This document shows, piece by piece, positions 18,002-26,692 of a stretch of DNA of 64,000 nucleotides. The notes under the pieces are model-generated. The model was not told the DNA's origin. It searched no databases and saw only the letters and a list, made by a program, of their open reading frames with translations. Within the stretch, counting starts at the first letter, position 1, and every line of letters starts with the position of its first letter. Origin of the DNA: JABCYV01 sp963696025 (GTDB lineage Bacteria; Acidobacteriota; Terriglobia; Terriglobales; Acidobacteriaceae); assembly GCA_963696025.1 (NCBI GenBank), contig CAVOII010000014.1, positions 1 through 64,000 of the forward strand, written 5' to 3'. A program made the translations under genes and the position numbers.

Positions 18002-19645
18002 ATGAAACGCATCCTGAAAATCGGCGCAATCGCATTTGCGATTCTCCTCGTGATCTTGATCGCACTACCCTTGCTGATCAATGTGAACAGTTTCCGTCCG
18101 AAGATAGAGTCGGAGTTGATGAGTGCGCTAGGGCGACAGGTGACGGTGGGCAATCTGAGCCTGTCGATTCTTTCCGGCAGCGTCGTGGCCGACAACGTAG
18201 CCATCGCTGACGATCCCGTATTCGGCAAGTCCCCCTTCATTACAGCGAAGTCGCTGAAGGTTGGCGTAGAACTGATTCCGCTCATCTTCACGAAACAACT
18301 GAATGTGACCGAAATCAAGCTGGAGCGGCCCGAGATCACGCTGCTGAAAGCAGCCAACGGGAAATGGAATTTCTCGAGCATCGGCGGGGCTTCCGCCAAG
18401 AAGGGAGCGGAAGAGCCGAAGTCCGGAGGAACATCATCCCCCAATCTCTCGGTGGCGAAACTGAATGTGAACAATGGGAAGTTGATTATCGGAAAAGCGA
18501 ATTCTTCAGCCAAACCGCAGGTCTACGACAAGGTGAATCTTGACGTAAAGAATTTCTCCTTCACCTCACAGTTTTCGTTCAAACTCACGGCTCAGCTGCC
18601 GGGGGGAGGGGACGCGAATATTTTGGGGAAAGCCGGCCCGATCAGCGTCGAGGACGCTGCGAAGACCCCATTTGAGACCGCGGTGAAGGTGAACAACCTG
18701 GATATCGAGGCCTCAGGATTTATCGATCCCTCGAGCGGCCTTGGAGGGCTGGCAAACTTGGACGGGACACTTAACTCGAATGGAAGCGTGGCGAAGGCCG
18801 TCGGCACACTTACCGGCACGAAACTAAAGTTTTCGCGGAAGGGCACGCCCGCCCCGAAGACGGTGGTCATCAAGCACACAGTGGATGTCGATCTCGAGAA
18901 GCAGTCGGGAACACTGACGCAAGGGGACATTGCGATCGGGAAGGCCGTGGCGCACCTGACCGGAACGTTCCAGACACATGGCGACACGCAAGTGTTGAAC
19001 ATGAAGCTGGATGCGCGCGACATGCCGGGGGATGAACTGGAAGCGATGCTGCCATCGCTGGGCGTGGTGCTTCCCTCGGGTTCGCAGCTGAAGGGCGGCA
19101 CCCTGTCGGCGGAGCTGGGCATTGTGGGGCCGCTGGACAAGCTGGTGATCACTGGGCCAATTCGGCTAGCCAACAGTAAGCTGACCGGGTTCGACCTGGG
19201 GTCGAAACTGGGGGCGCTGTCGGCGTTCGCCGGGAAGGCAGTTTCCAACCCGGACACGTCGATCCAGAATGCTAGCCTCAACGCGCATATGGCGCCCGAA
19301 GGGACGAAGGCGGACAACATTAATCTGACGGTTCCGACGATCGGTGTCGTTACCGGAGCGGGGACGGTGAGCCCGACGGGGGCACTGAACTTCAAGATGC
19401 TTGCCGATCTCAAAGGCGGTGTCGCGGGCGGACTGACGCAGGTGGCAGCACTGGGCAGCGGCAAGGGCGGCATTCCCTTCTTCATAGAGGGAACGACGTC
19501 GAATCCGCACTTCATCCCCGACATGAAGGGAGTTGCGGCTGGCGTCGCACAAGGTGCATTGGCAGAAGCGACGGGTGGGAAGAACGCTTTGAAGGGAAAC
19601 CCGGCGAATGCAATTGGCAGCCTGCTCGGAAAGCAACAGAAGTAA
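18002..19645 (+). CDS. AsmA-family envelope protein
   Basis: An intact 547-residue protein with an N-terminal membrane anchor (residues 7-28, FAILLVILIALPLLINVN) and the AsmA opening SFRPKIESELMSALGRQVTV. It has the repeated beta structure with DNVAIADDPVFG and a C-terminal AsmA_2-like region with GPLDKLVITGPIRL. AsmA-like proteins bridge inner and outer membrane and are linked to phospholipid transport or outer membrane assembly. Stands alone on the plus strand. Confidence 0.93.
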   Translation: MKRILKIGAIAFAILLVILIALPLLINVNSFRPKIESELMSALGRQVTVGNLSLSILSGSVVADNVAIADDPVFGKSPFITAKSLKVGVELIPLIFTKQLNVTEIKLERPEITLLKAANGKWNFSSIGGASAKKGAEEPKSGGTSSPNLSVAKLNVNNGKLIIGKANSSAKPQVYDKVNLDVKNFSFTSQFSFKLTAQLPGGGDANILGKAGPISVEDAAKTPFETAVKVNNLDIEASGFIDPSSGLGGLANLDGTLNSNGSVAKAVGTLTGTKLKFSRKGTPAPKTVVIKHTVDVDLEKQSGTLTQGDIAIGKAVAHLTGTFQTHGDTQVLNMKLDARDMPGDELEAMLPSLGVVLPSGSQLKGGTLSAELGIVGPLDKLVITGPIRLANSKLTGFDLGSKLGALSAFAGKAVSNPDTSIQNASLNAHMAPEGTKADNINLTVPTIGVVTGAGTVSPTGALNFKMLADLKGGVAGGLTQVAALGSGKGGIPFFIEGTTSNPHFIPDMKGVAAGVAQGALAEATGGKNALKGNPANAIGSLLGKQQK

Positions 19646-19832
19646 AGATCTACATGCAGAGTTGCTCTAGTGGAATGGGGACCAGACAGGTGTCAATGCG
19701 TCGGCGCCGCACGTTTGCAAGAAGAGCATTCAGTCCCGCGTTCACTTGCTGGGAACGGCTTGGCATCGCTGCCACCTAAACCGTCGTGTGGGGTTGCCTC
19801 GGCTTTATCCCGGACGGGACTCTCCATGATTA

Positions 19833-20262
19833 AACAACACTACGACCGTCAACCGCGTCAGCTACAACGGCGGCAATGGTGGGATCCCTGCGCGTCCAAC
19901 GCCTCAAGAAGAGGCAGTGGCACATGAGAGACATATCCAGCCTGCCACCATTCAAACTGAACATGCGCAGGCTGCACGCGCGAAACCGGAGCTACGAGCC
20001 TCCGTGAACCATGGCGCACCACCGGTCGTCGCTACTCTTAAGCCTGTAGCGTTTAACGATCGCGTAGTCGTACCGGCCAGACAGGCAGGGGCGCCTCATA
20101 ACCCCTCAGTCAATCGTGCCGGAGCTCAGCCACCGCCCAATACGCCGGCCTACGCCCCGTGCGGCACAGCAACAACAGCGCCCGCGGCCAAAACCTTTGA
20201 AGCCGGAAGAGAAGAAGCGTCAGGACGAACAGCCAAAGCGGGACGAGAAGGCGCCGCAGTAA
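19833..20262 (+). pseudogene. C-terminal remnant of a DUF6600-type secreted protein, copy A
   Basis: Reads TVNRVSYNGGNGGIPARPTP, then PQEEAVAHERHI, QTEHAQAARAKPELRASVNH and KPVAFNDRVVV, the Pro/Arg-rich tail of the acidobacterial DUF6600 family. In another frame it ends KPEEKKRQDEQPKRDEKAPQ at 20262. The N-terminal domain is absent, there is an internal deletion after PPPNTPA relative to the inverted copy at 45.5-46.2 kb, and the frame changes. Confidence 0.6.
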
Positions 20263-20530
20263 CCGTAGCCTTTCGGACCGGACTAGAAAGGACAAGCCAT
20301 GGATGAGAAACCGAATGCCACCTTGTCGGGAACTGTCGAAATGATCATAAAATCCCCCCTTGCCAGCGAACCTGAAAGAGCACAGATCGCCGTCGAAGGG
20401 GCCGGCCACCCGTATATGCAGATCCGTATCGAGAACACCCTGACCGACGAAAACGGCGAAGAAGTCCAGTTGAAGCCGGGTGCCAAAGTGAAGGTTACGG
20501 TTCGGAGCAGAGCCGCGGGCAACCCAGAGT
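19833..20530. repeat. 0.7-kb repeat, copy A (inverted partner 45240-46160)
   Basis: Contains the DUF6600 tail and the following 77-residue gene. The same two segments occur in the same relative order on the minus strand at 45.24-46.16 kb, with high identity over the small gene and an internal deletion in this copy. Confidence 0.85.
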
Positions 20531-20532
20531 GA
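20299..20532 (+). CDS. Small conserved acidobacterial protein, copy A
   Basis: 77 residues, MDEKPNATLSGTVEMIIKS, with alternating beta-type segments (AQIAVEGAGHPYMQIRIENT, KPGAKVKVTVRS). No signal peptide or TM. Resembles short acidobacterial proteins of unknown role. A near-identical copy is at 45.2 kb. Ends cleanly with a TGA. Confidence 0.75.
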   Translation: MDEKPNATLSGTVEMIIKSPLASEPERAQIAVEGAGHPYMQIRIENTLTDENGEEVQLKPGAKVKVTVRSRAAGNPE

Positions 20533-20863
20533 TGAGAGAAGGCTCAGATTTTTCCGACGGCCAGATTTAATTGGCCATCAAGAGTTCTGCGAGCGCTACC
20601 AGGGTGCGCAGCATATGAGAAACATCCCGCTTGCGGCCGTTCCAACTCAACTTGCGCAGGCTGCCAGCGTGAACCCAGTTCTCCGCCGCGCAAAAAGGGG
20701 CCGGCCGGAACAACGAGGAAGTTATGTTCCTCGCGAACAAGATCACGTGGGCTGGAATACCATTCACTCTTCTGATTGACTGGGATGCTGGTACGAGGTT
20801 TCCCGCGAGCGCAGCAGATCCGACTCCAACAAAAGACGAGTGACTGCAGGGTTGGCCGACTGA

Positions 20864-20883
20864 TGTGAGCCTTATAGCTCAGA
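20864..20883 (+). promoter_or_regulatory. Candidate operator TGTGAGC-N6-GCTCAGA
   Basis: TGTGAGCCTTATAGCTCAGA lies 49 bases before the ATG of the next gene, with GTACAGTAC further down as a possible -10 region. Same motif as at 54,441, 54,104 (minus) and, shortened, 50,784. Confidence 0.55.
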
Positions 20884-20931
20884 CGCTCCATTTCAGAGCG
20901 GGTACAGTACACTTTGCAGCCAGAAGGTGTC

Positions 20932-21174
20932 ATGAGCGGCCACGGTGGTTACTTTCCCTCAGTTTCGGAAATCTGCGCACACGTTAAACATCTTGGCTAT
21001 GCGACTTCTAGGCGCATTCGGCTCTATGGCGAGGAGTTTGAAGTGGTTTCAGACCCATTTCCTGAAGCTGACGGGATTGCAGTTCACGTGACAACAAAAA
21101 AAGACTCAAGCATTCGCATACTGCGGATTCCGGCGACAGTGCTTCAGAGTGCAAAAGGGAGGAGACTCCGCTAG
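20932..21174 (+). CDS. Small hypothetical protein, intact copy of a duplicated gene
   Basis: 80 residues, MSGHGGYFPSVSEICAHVKH, then RRIRLYGEEFEVVSDPFPEA and a C-terminal beta hairpin-like segment. Basic, soluble, no family recognised. The second copy at 50,849 carries a one-base deletion. The pair shows which reading frame is meaningful, since most differences between copies are conservative at protein level. Confidence 0.7.
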   Translation: MSGHGGYFPSVSEICAHVKHLGYATSRRIRLYGEEFEVVSDPFPEADGIAVHVTTKKDSSIRILRIPATVLQSAKGRRLR

Positions 21175-21224
21175 CCCCTAGTCGTCTTGAGAGTGCCAGA
21201 GTTCAGTGATGGGAGAAAGTATCC

Positions 21225-21374
21225 ATGGACAAATCGAGGGATCAAGATCGGGGCAAGGGCGCAACAGAGCAGGACCCCCAGAACCAAGGTGGCAATACTA
21301 GCATGCAGGGTCAATTGGGGCACCGTGATGAGGATGCAGAGTTGAAGAACGCTGATTCTGATTTGTCCGGGTGA
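21225..21374 (+). CDS. 49-residue hydrophilic protein, copy A
   Basis: MDKSRDQDRGKGATEQDPQN, then GGNTSMQGQLGHRDEDAELK and NADSDLSG. The ATG follows GGGAGAAAG. Very polar, Gln/Asp/Gly-rich and likely disordered, reminiscent of small stress proteins. A full-length copy with several substitutions and no frame disruption is at 51,141, which supports it as a real gene. Confidence 0.65.
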   Translation: MDKSRDQDRGKGATEQDPQNQGGNTSMQGQLGHRDEDAELKNADSDLSG

Positions 21375-21985
21375 GACCTGCCGTGTGCTGCGCCACTCAT
21401 CGCATGCATGTGGGGGTTTGTGAAAACGGCGCAGGCGTGTACAGGTTCCTAAGTTCGCTTGTCCGGTGACCCTGAAGTTGCTACCACGTGCACTGTCAGC
21501 CCGAGACATTGCGTTGTTTGCATTGAATACGCCGGGTGTCCTAGAGTCTAACTGATGTCCGGGCTACCCACTCAGGTCCCGTGGAGACGTTTCGTCTTAC
21601 TGGACGTACGCCCAAAAGGGAAAGGCCGCCGCGGCGTCGCTGGAGTTCCTCCAGCATGATTTTTCGTAGATGGGTCACAGGGACCTCCTTGTGACCCAAA
21701 ATTTATCTGATGGCGAGCACCACAGCTGCCGACCTCACCCACGCGGCAGCGTCCGCCGCGCGAGCGGCTTCGTTCTGACGGGCAATTCGGAAGTGACTTC
21801 AGAAGACGTAACGCACCATCAACTTCAGGATCGCCGACCATGCGTCCACAATGATGCCTCGGCTGGTGCGAGGTCTCGCGTTGCTGGATACCGCGGGAAA
21901 AGCGGGCCGCCTCTTCCCAGAACCCAGTTCCTAGAAGTGAGGTCGGCGAACCACAAGCCCGAGATGCCGACTCCAACCTACAGGC
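21375..21985. other. Intergenic stretch, no gene seen
   Basis: No coding sequence could be supported. One inverted repeat (GGGTCACA at 21667 pairing with TGTGACCC near 21692) could form a stem-loop but lacks a U-run. Confidence 0.5.
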
Positions 21986-22828
21986 TCAAGCCACGCCTAA
22001 GGCCCGAGCGATCACCAGCGTTCCTGCCGCAATGATCCCGACACCCGCAGCACGGGCGGCGTACTGTGGTCTCGGCGAGAGCCGTTCGACGGTGATCGCG
22101 ACGGTAATTATGGCCATGGCGCCGAGATCCATCACGCCGGTCGCAAGCAGGATCATCATGAAACCGAAGCAGCACAGACCGCAGTGCACGCCCAAATTGA
22201 GGCCATACTGCCAGGCACTCCGAGCGTCCGGCGACTGCCCGCAAGCTGGAGCATTTCGGCAGTGCCCAAGCTGGCGAGCCTTCCACGCGGTGAGCTGAAC
22301 GCATGCCGCGAGCAGCAGGACGACACCGGTCGCGATGGGAACCGATCGCGCGAGGGCCGGCGACCGCATCTCGGCCGCTGTCAGGACGAGACCGATCGGG
22401 TACACCGCTGCGCCGAAGAAGGCCCAGACGAAAAGATAACCCGCGCCCGCGAGCACTGTCAGCCTTCCCAGACGAGTTTCGCCTGGCCCGCGAACGGAGC
22501 CACGATAGCGCAAGAGCATGGGCACGAGAGACGGCAGCATCATGGCCACCATCATCACAACCCACATCCCCACGAACCAGGCGGCCGCGCCGAACCAGGT
22601 CTGCCCGGACATCCTCATCCACGCCATAGTCATGGTCCAGCCGCCAGGCATTGCCATGCTGCCGGACATGGACCGGCACCAGTAGACCGTAGCCACCGCG
22701 CTCGCAATGAACAGGAAGGCGCTGGTGCCGACAAACCCCCGCTCGCGCGCCCAACGATTGTCCTGAACGGCGGCTTCGGAATCAGAGGCTGTCCCTGCAT
22801 CGGAGCGTGCCACGCTCAAACCTCTCAT
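21986..22828 (-). CDS. DUF2182 integral membrane protein
   Basis: 280 residues with about six or seven TM segments. Typical DUF2182 elements are MPGGWTMTMAWM, WFVGMWVVMMVAMMLPS and the C-terminal CGLCCFGFMMILLATGVMDL. Described as a predicted metal-binding membrane protein family of unknown role. The stop is eight bases upstream of the region of the next gene on the same strand, so it is probably last in the ArsR-AHSA1-DUF899 unit. Confidence 0.92.
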   Translation of the reverse strand: MRGLSVARSDAGTASDSEAAVQDNRWARERGFVGTSAFLFIASAVATVYWCRSMSGSMAMPGGWTMTMAWMRMSGQTWFGAAAWFVGMWVVMMVAMMLPSLVPMLLRYRGSVRGPGETRLGRLTVLAGAGYLFVWAFFGAAVYPIGLVLTAAEMRSPALARSVPIATGVVLLLAACVQLTAWKARQLGHCRNAPACGQSPDARSAWQYGLNLGVHCGLCCFGFMMILLATGVMDLGAMAIITVAITVERLSPRPQYAARAAGVGIIAAGTLVIARALGVA

Positions 22829-22835
22829 TTACAGA

Positions 22836-23576
22836 TCATCGCCCGTACTCATCATGGCGCCGGACCCAGGCCTGTGGGTTGGGCCCTTGATCCCCTTCAT
22901 CGCGCCCCTTCGGCGTGAGATCAAGATAGTGATACGCACCATTCAACATCTCGACCCCGCGCGAGTAGCAGGAGTAGGTGTGGAACACGTCTCCTTTCTC
23001 GTCTTTGCAGAACACGCTGATGCCGACAGTCTCAGGTCCCGAGGGTTTGGTCTTCTCGTAGTTGTGGTAGGCTTCGCCCGCGACTTGCTGTGAAGTAAAA
23101 GAAACGTTGTAGTCGTAGTTGAAGTCGCTTCCGAATGATGAAACCCACTTGAAGCTCCAGCCCATGCGCTTCTTGTAAGCCTTGAGTTTGTCGTACGGCG
23201 CACGCGAAATGGCGAGAAAGCTCGTGTCCCGATGCTTCAGGTGAATATCGATGCCGTTGAAGTTGTCGGCCCAGAATGAGCAGCTCTTGCAACCTTCTTC
23301 CCAGCTCGGGTCAAACATGAAGTGATAGACGATCATCTGGCTTCTTCCCTCAAAAAGTTCCCGTAGACTTTGCTTCCCATTTGGCCCCTCAAAAACATAC
23401 TCTTTATCAACAATCTCCCAGGGCAGCTCCCGCCGCTCCCGGCTGAGCTCGTCTCGAAGCCGCGTTAATTCTTTTTCCTTGGCGAGGAACGTTGTTCGCG
23501 CGGAGAGCCACTTCTCGTGCGAAACCACCGGGTGGTCCTTGATGCCGCTGTCGTGTGCGATTGTCTTTGTCTCCAT
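22836..23576 (-). CDS. DUF899 thioredoxin-like family protein
   Basis: 246 residues of normal length. DUF899 hallmarks: HPVVSHEKWLSARTTFLAKE, LPWEIVDKEYVFEGPNG, YHFMFDPSWEEGCKSCSFWA with the Cys pair, and FHTYSCYSRGVEMLNGAY. The family has a thioredoxin-like fold and is often encoded beside AHSA1 and ArsR proteins, as here. Biochemical role unknown. Confidence 0.95.
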   Translation of the reverse strand: METKTIAHDSGIKDHPVVSHEKWLSARTTFLAKEKELTRLRDELSRERRELPWEIVDKEYVFEGPNGKQSLRELFEGRSQMIVYHFMFDPSWEEGCKSCSFWADNFNGIDIHLKHRDTSFLAISRAPYDKLKAYKKRMGWSFKWVSSFGSDFNYDYNVSFTSQQVAGEAYHNYEKTKPSGPETVGISVFCKDEKGDVFHTYSCYSRGVEMLNGAYHYLDLTPKGRDEGDQGPNPQAWVRRHDEYGR

Positions 23577-23590
23577 TCTTTTCTCCTTTA

Positions 23591-24064
23591 CTATTTTTCA
23601 AAACCGGGAGTACCGGTAGTTTTGATTCGTCTGGCGAGATATGCAGCAAACTTGTCCGCGATCTGTCCCCAACCGCTCTCGTAGCGCTTCATGACATCGG
23701 CGCCGGGCAAACGCTCGTGAGTAAGGGCGAGTTCACTTTCGTTGCCGTGAGCAAAGAATTCGACGGTTACCAACATGGGGACTTCATCCTCTTCTCCAGT
23801 CCAGGTGAACACCAATTTCGAGGGCGGCTCAACTACCTGGTAGACGCCGGTGTGCACATGATCACGGTCCTTACCCTTCATAGCGATTCGGTAAGAGCCT
23901 CCAACCCGCACATCGAGCGAGGCCTCTGTCGAGACAGTGTCTCCAGGGCACATCCACTCTCGGATACCTTGCGGGTCAAGCCAGGCTTCATACACAACTT
24001 CTCGCGGTGCCGGCATCCTTCGACGAACCGAGAGCCGGTACGTATTCTTAGTGGGCTCTGCCAC
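23591..24064 (-). CDS. SRPBCC / AHSA1-domain protein
   Basis: 157 residues with the START-like fold signatures RRMPAPREVVYEAWLDPQGI, YRIAMKG and EPPSKLVFTWTGEED. Such proteins bind hydrophobic ligands. The gene overlaps the ArsR regulator end by 17 bases and lies 14 bases before DUF899, indicating one operon. Confidence 0.94.
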   Translation of the reverse strand: MAEPTKNTYRLSVRRRMPAPREVVYEAWLDPQGIREWMCPGDTVSTEASLDVRVGGSYRIAMKGKDRDHVHTGVYQVVEPPSKLVFTWTGEEDEVPMLVTVEFFAHGNESELALTHERLPGADVMKRYESGWGQIADKFAAYLARRIKTTGTPGFEK

Positions 24065-24431
24065 GCGCTGCTCCTTTCTTCATTCCACCTTTTACCTTTT
24101 GGGCCACGTAACGCTCCAGCGCATCTAATCGCACTTCCCAGAACTGGCGGTAATGATCGAGCCACGCTGTAGCATCCCGGAGTGGGTGGGGCTGGAGTGT
24201 GCAGAGGTGTTCTCTACCCTGTATCTCACGGCTGACTAGCCCGGCACGCTCAAGCACCATAACGTGTTTCGAGACTGCGTTCAGGGAGACTGGGAAAGGC
24301 TTTGCAATCTCTGTGATGGTTGCGGGATTTTTTGCCAGGCCTTGGAGGATGGCGCGTCGCGTCGGGTCAGCGACTGCAGAGAAAACACGGTTAAGGGATT
24401 CCTGCGTATACTCAACCATTCGGTTGAACAT
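24048..24431 (-). CDS. ArsR-family winged-helix regulator
   Basis: 127 residues. The DNA-binding domain contains ADPTRRAILQGLAKNPATIT, the recognition helix LNAVSKHVMVLERAGLV and the wing EIQGREHLCTL. No metal-binding Cys motif (ELCVCDL) is present, as in the subgroup paired with AHSA1 genes. Starts at M1 (24431) or M5 (24419). Probable autoregulator of the ArsR-AHSA1-DUF899-DUF2182 unit. Confidence 0.93.
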   Translation of the reverse strand: MFNRMVEYTQESLNRVFSAVADPTRRAILQGLAKNPATITEIAKPFPVSLNAVSKHVMVLERAGLVSREIQGREHLCTLQPHPLRDATAWLDHYRQFWEVRLDALERYVAQKVKGGMKKGAARGRAH

Positions 24432-24684
24432 ACGCGCACCTACTCAACATTGTCAACGTTACATCGAAAGTCGACCTGTGACCGCAGCTGCTGCTCGCTT
24501 CAGTAAAACAGAACACCCTGTTCGAGTTTTGTTACCGGGCTGACACCCGGCTTGCCTTCAAACTAGCATCCGGATACTAGAACTCAGATTGTCCGGCAAA
24601 TGCCCCCGCATTGTCTTTTTGGCTCTGATCACCACTATTGGCACCTCGGCCTAATGGATGGCTCAAGGAACGGTTGGTGCCAAA

Positions 24685-25443
24685 CTATTTTGGACTTTCA
24701 CCTCGGTTCACGTCGTCTTGCACGGACTTCGTCGTAGCCAACTTGTCGATGGTCGAGTTGGTGGATAGACCACAAGCAGCGGGGGGATTTGTCATCTGCT
24801 TGGCGAATACACGGTAGCTCAGCCCGTCCGGCTGCAACGTCGACCAGTATCCCGACCAAGTCAGCAAGGGTTTGTGCTGGACTATGATCTGGTTGACCAG
24901 AATCTTCACTCCACATTCGAGATTGTTCTTCGGCTGGAGAATGGTTTTGGCCGGATCGTGCACCTTTAGCGCACGGTCCGCTTGCCAATTGAAATCGCAG
25001 CCGTAACGCTTCTGGTCTGCGTACGCAAGCTGCAACAATCCTTCACTGCGCATGGCCCTTCCGCTCACTTCGTCGTGTTTCGCGACTTCTAGCTCGGTGT
25101 GACGGACGCTGGTGTTCGGATTCAGGCCGGCTTCAGCACCCGCAAGTGCCTGTAAGAAGTAAGCCCAAAATGAGCGTTTGTCTGTTTCGCCCATCTCGTA
25201 AAATCGCGGGCAGAATCGACGGACATCATGAGGGACCTGCGAAGAAAGCATTTCGGGCGGCAGTGCCTTTTCGATGATCTGGTCCCATTGTGGATTCCAG
25301 GGCATCCCCCCGAGTTCGACTTTCTTCTCATCGATAGGGGTCGGCGGGGCTGGTTTGGTAGCCTGCGCACGCGAAGCTGTGGCCATCCCCATGAAAAATA
25401 CGAGGCTCACGATGAACGATGTCTTCAGCGAAGAGATACTCAT
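24685..25443 (-). CDS. Secreted lysozyme-like (SLT-type) protein
   Basis: 252 residues with a signal peptide (SLKTSFIVSLVFFMGMATAS cleaved near RAQA). The central segment AGAEAGLNPNTSV, RSEGLLQLAYADQKRYGCDF and NLECGVKILVNQI resembles the Glu and GLLQ elements of lytic transglycosylases, pointing to a peptidoglycan-cleaving or degenerate lysozyme fold. The putative catalytic Glu is in AGAEAG. Not confirmed to be active. Confidence 0.65.
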   Translation of the reverse strand: MSISSLKTSFIVSLVFFMGMATASRAQATKPAPPTPIDEKKVELGGMPWNPQWDQIIEKALPPEMLSSQVPHDVRRFCPRFYEMGETDKRSFWAYFLQALAGAEAGLNPNTSVRHTELEVAKHDEVSGRAMRSEGLLQLAYADQKRYGCDFNWQADRALKVHDPAKTILQPKNNLECGVKILVNQIIVQHKPLLTWSGYWSTLQPDGLSYRVFAKQMTNPPAACGLSTNSTIDKLATTKSVQDDVNRGESPK

Positions 25444-25492
25444 GTTTAGCGGTCTCGCCTGCCACGTCCTGCTGCGAGCGCAGCCTTGGGGG

Positions 25493-25747
25493 TCACGCCG
25501 CCTTGCGCGCTTTCGTCGCCGTCCTTCGCGCGGTGCGTGCCTTTTTCCGAGATGCTACCCCAATTTTTCTCGCTTTGGTTGCGGCTTCAACCGGAGATGG
25601 CAATTCCAGCTTGGGCTGTTTTGCAGGGCGATGGTGGCCATGGTTCAGCGGCTGGATGCGAGCAGCTTCTTCTTCCATCCGCAGCTGAGCGTCTCTACCT
25701 TTTTGGCGCTCGTCCTCAAGGTATGCCGGAATCGTTTTCGTCGTCAT
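25493..25747 (-). CDS. Small basic hypothetical protein
   Basis: 84 residues: an N-terminal helical acidic part (YLEDERQKGRDAQLRMEEEA) and a Lys/Arg/Ala-rich C-terminus (RKKARTARRTATKARKA), like histone-H1-type or nucleic acid-binding tails. No family recognised. Confidence 0.5.
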   Translation of the reverse strand: MTTKTIPAYLEDERQKGRDAQLRMEEEAARIQPLNHGHHRPAKQPKLELPSPVEAATKARKIGVASRKKARTARRTATKARKAA

Positions 25748-26097
25748 GGCTAGAGTCTCGCAGAAGTATCCCGTCCAAGCTGTTCAATTTTGGCCACTCG
25801 CTGGCAATTCACGGACCGCCATGATGAGTGGCGGGTTGAAGAGGGTTTGTCAGCCAAACACCAACGCCGCGGACACGAACGCTCCGATTGGCCGCGGAGC
25901 TTCTTAAGACAATCTGAGGAGATGAGCAGTTTTGTACAGCCACACCATGGTGGAGACATTACTAATACACGCTTGCTTAGCGCGGCGTCTCTAAAAGAGA
26001 CGAATAGCCCTTTGGGGCAGGCATGAGTTCGTGTCGACCGGGTTGGCATCTCATTAGGCCTGAGATATTACAAGACGGTGGAAAGAAGCTAATCAAA
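25748..26097. other. Intergenic stretch
   Basis: No gene seen between the divergent small basic protein and the lipoprotein gene. It should hold promoters for both. Confidence 0.5.
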
Positions 26098-26460
26098 ATG
26101 AACTTTCTCAGATATCGGAATGTTTTCACACTTTTGCTGCTGGCTGCGCTCGCGGGCTGCTCTCAGCAACAAAACTCGCAGGATCTCAAGGAGCAAACCG
26201 CGCAAACAACGGCGGAGGTAAAACGCGATGCCAAGGCGGTGGCGGCAGGGATAAGCGAAGGCTGGAGTCGCGACAAGCCACTCGATTTGAACACTGCCAC
26301 AAAAGAACGGTTGCTGAGCCTGCCGGGCGTAACTGCCGCCGAAGCAGACCGAGTGATTGCGGGGCGTCCCTATAGTGAACCCGGCGAAGTGGTGACACGG
26401 CGCATCATGACGAAGATCGAGTATGACAAAATTGCAGACCGCGTCACCGCCAAGAAATGA
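26098..26460 (+). CDS. Lipoprotein with helix-hairpin-helix (ComEA-like) domain
   Basis: 120 residues from MNFLRYRNVFTLLLLAALAG to a lipobox (LAALAGC) and a short coiled region. A C-terminal HhH domain follows: LDLNTATKERLLSLPGVTAA and a second hairpin around VIAGRPYSEPGEVV. The HhH resembles ComEA DNA-binding modules, here lipid-anchored. An upstream ATG at 26023 would bury the signal peptide, so 26098 is preferred. Whether it binds DNA is unknown. Confidence 0.82.
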   Translation: MNFLRYRNVFTLLLLAALAGCSQQQNSQDLKEQTAQTTAEVKRDAKAVAAGISEGWSRDKPLDLNTATKERLLSLPGVTAAEADRVIAGRPYSEPGEVVTRRIMTKIEYDKIADRVTAKK

Positions 26461-26587
26461 CGTCCGCCGGTTCCCTGCGGTGTTGAGCGGGGAACGGCGG
26501 GTAGATCGGTTGTTCCGAACGCTTGAGCCCGCCTAATTCACTTTTCGAGAACTCTTTCGATCTGTCCGACCTTTTTTTCAACTTTGC

Positions 26588-26692
26588 CCATGGTCTCTGC
26601 ATATCGGCGGAGGACTTATTCACTTGCTCCTGGTTGTCGGGTTGGTGGTTCTAGTCATTAACCTGCTGAGCGGACGACGAAGTGCGGTTTGA
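26588..26692 (+). pseudogene. 5'-truncated Lmo0937-family small membrane protein
   Basis: The frame reads LHIGGGLIHLLLVVGLVVLV then INLLSGRR, nearly the same as the intact gene at 42,817-42,966. The first 18 or so residues and start codon are missing: upstream bases still align weakly with the intact gene but are out of frame and lack an ATG. Confidence 0.6.

Noticed and set aside
20724..20843. 39-residue plus frame MFLANKITWAGIPFT with GAGGAAG upstream
   Set aside because: No second copy or similarity, and composition is not convincing.
21667..21692. Stem-loop GGGTCACA / TGTGACCC as a terminator
   Set aside because: No U-run and no gene ending immediately upstream; noted only as a hairpin in the intergenic entry.
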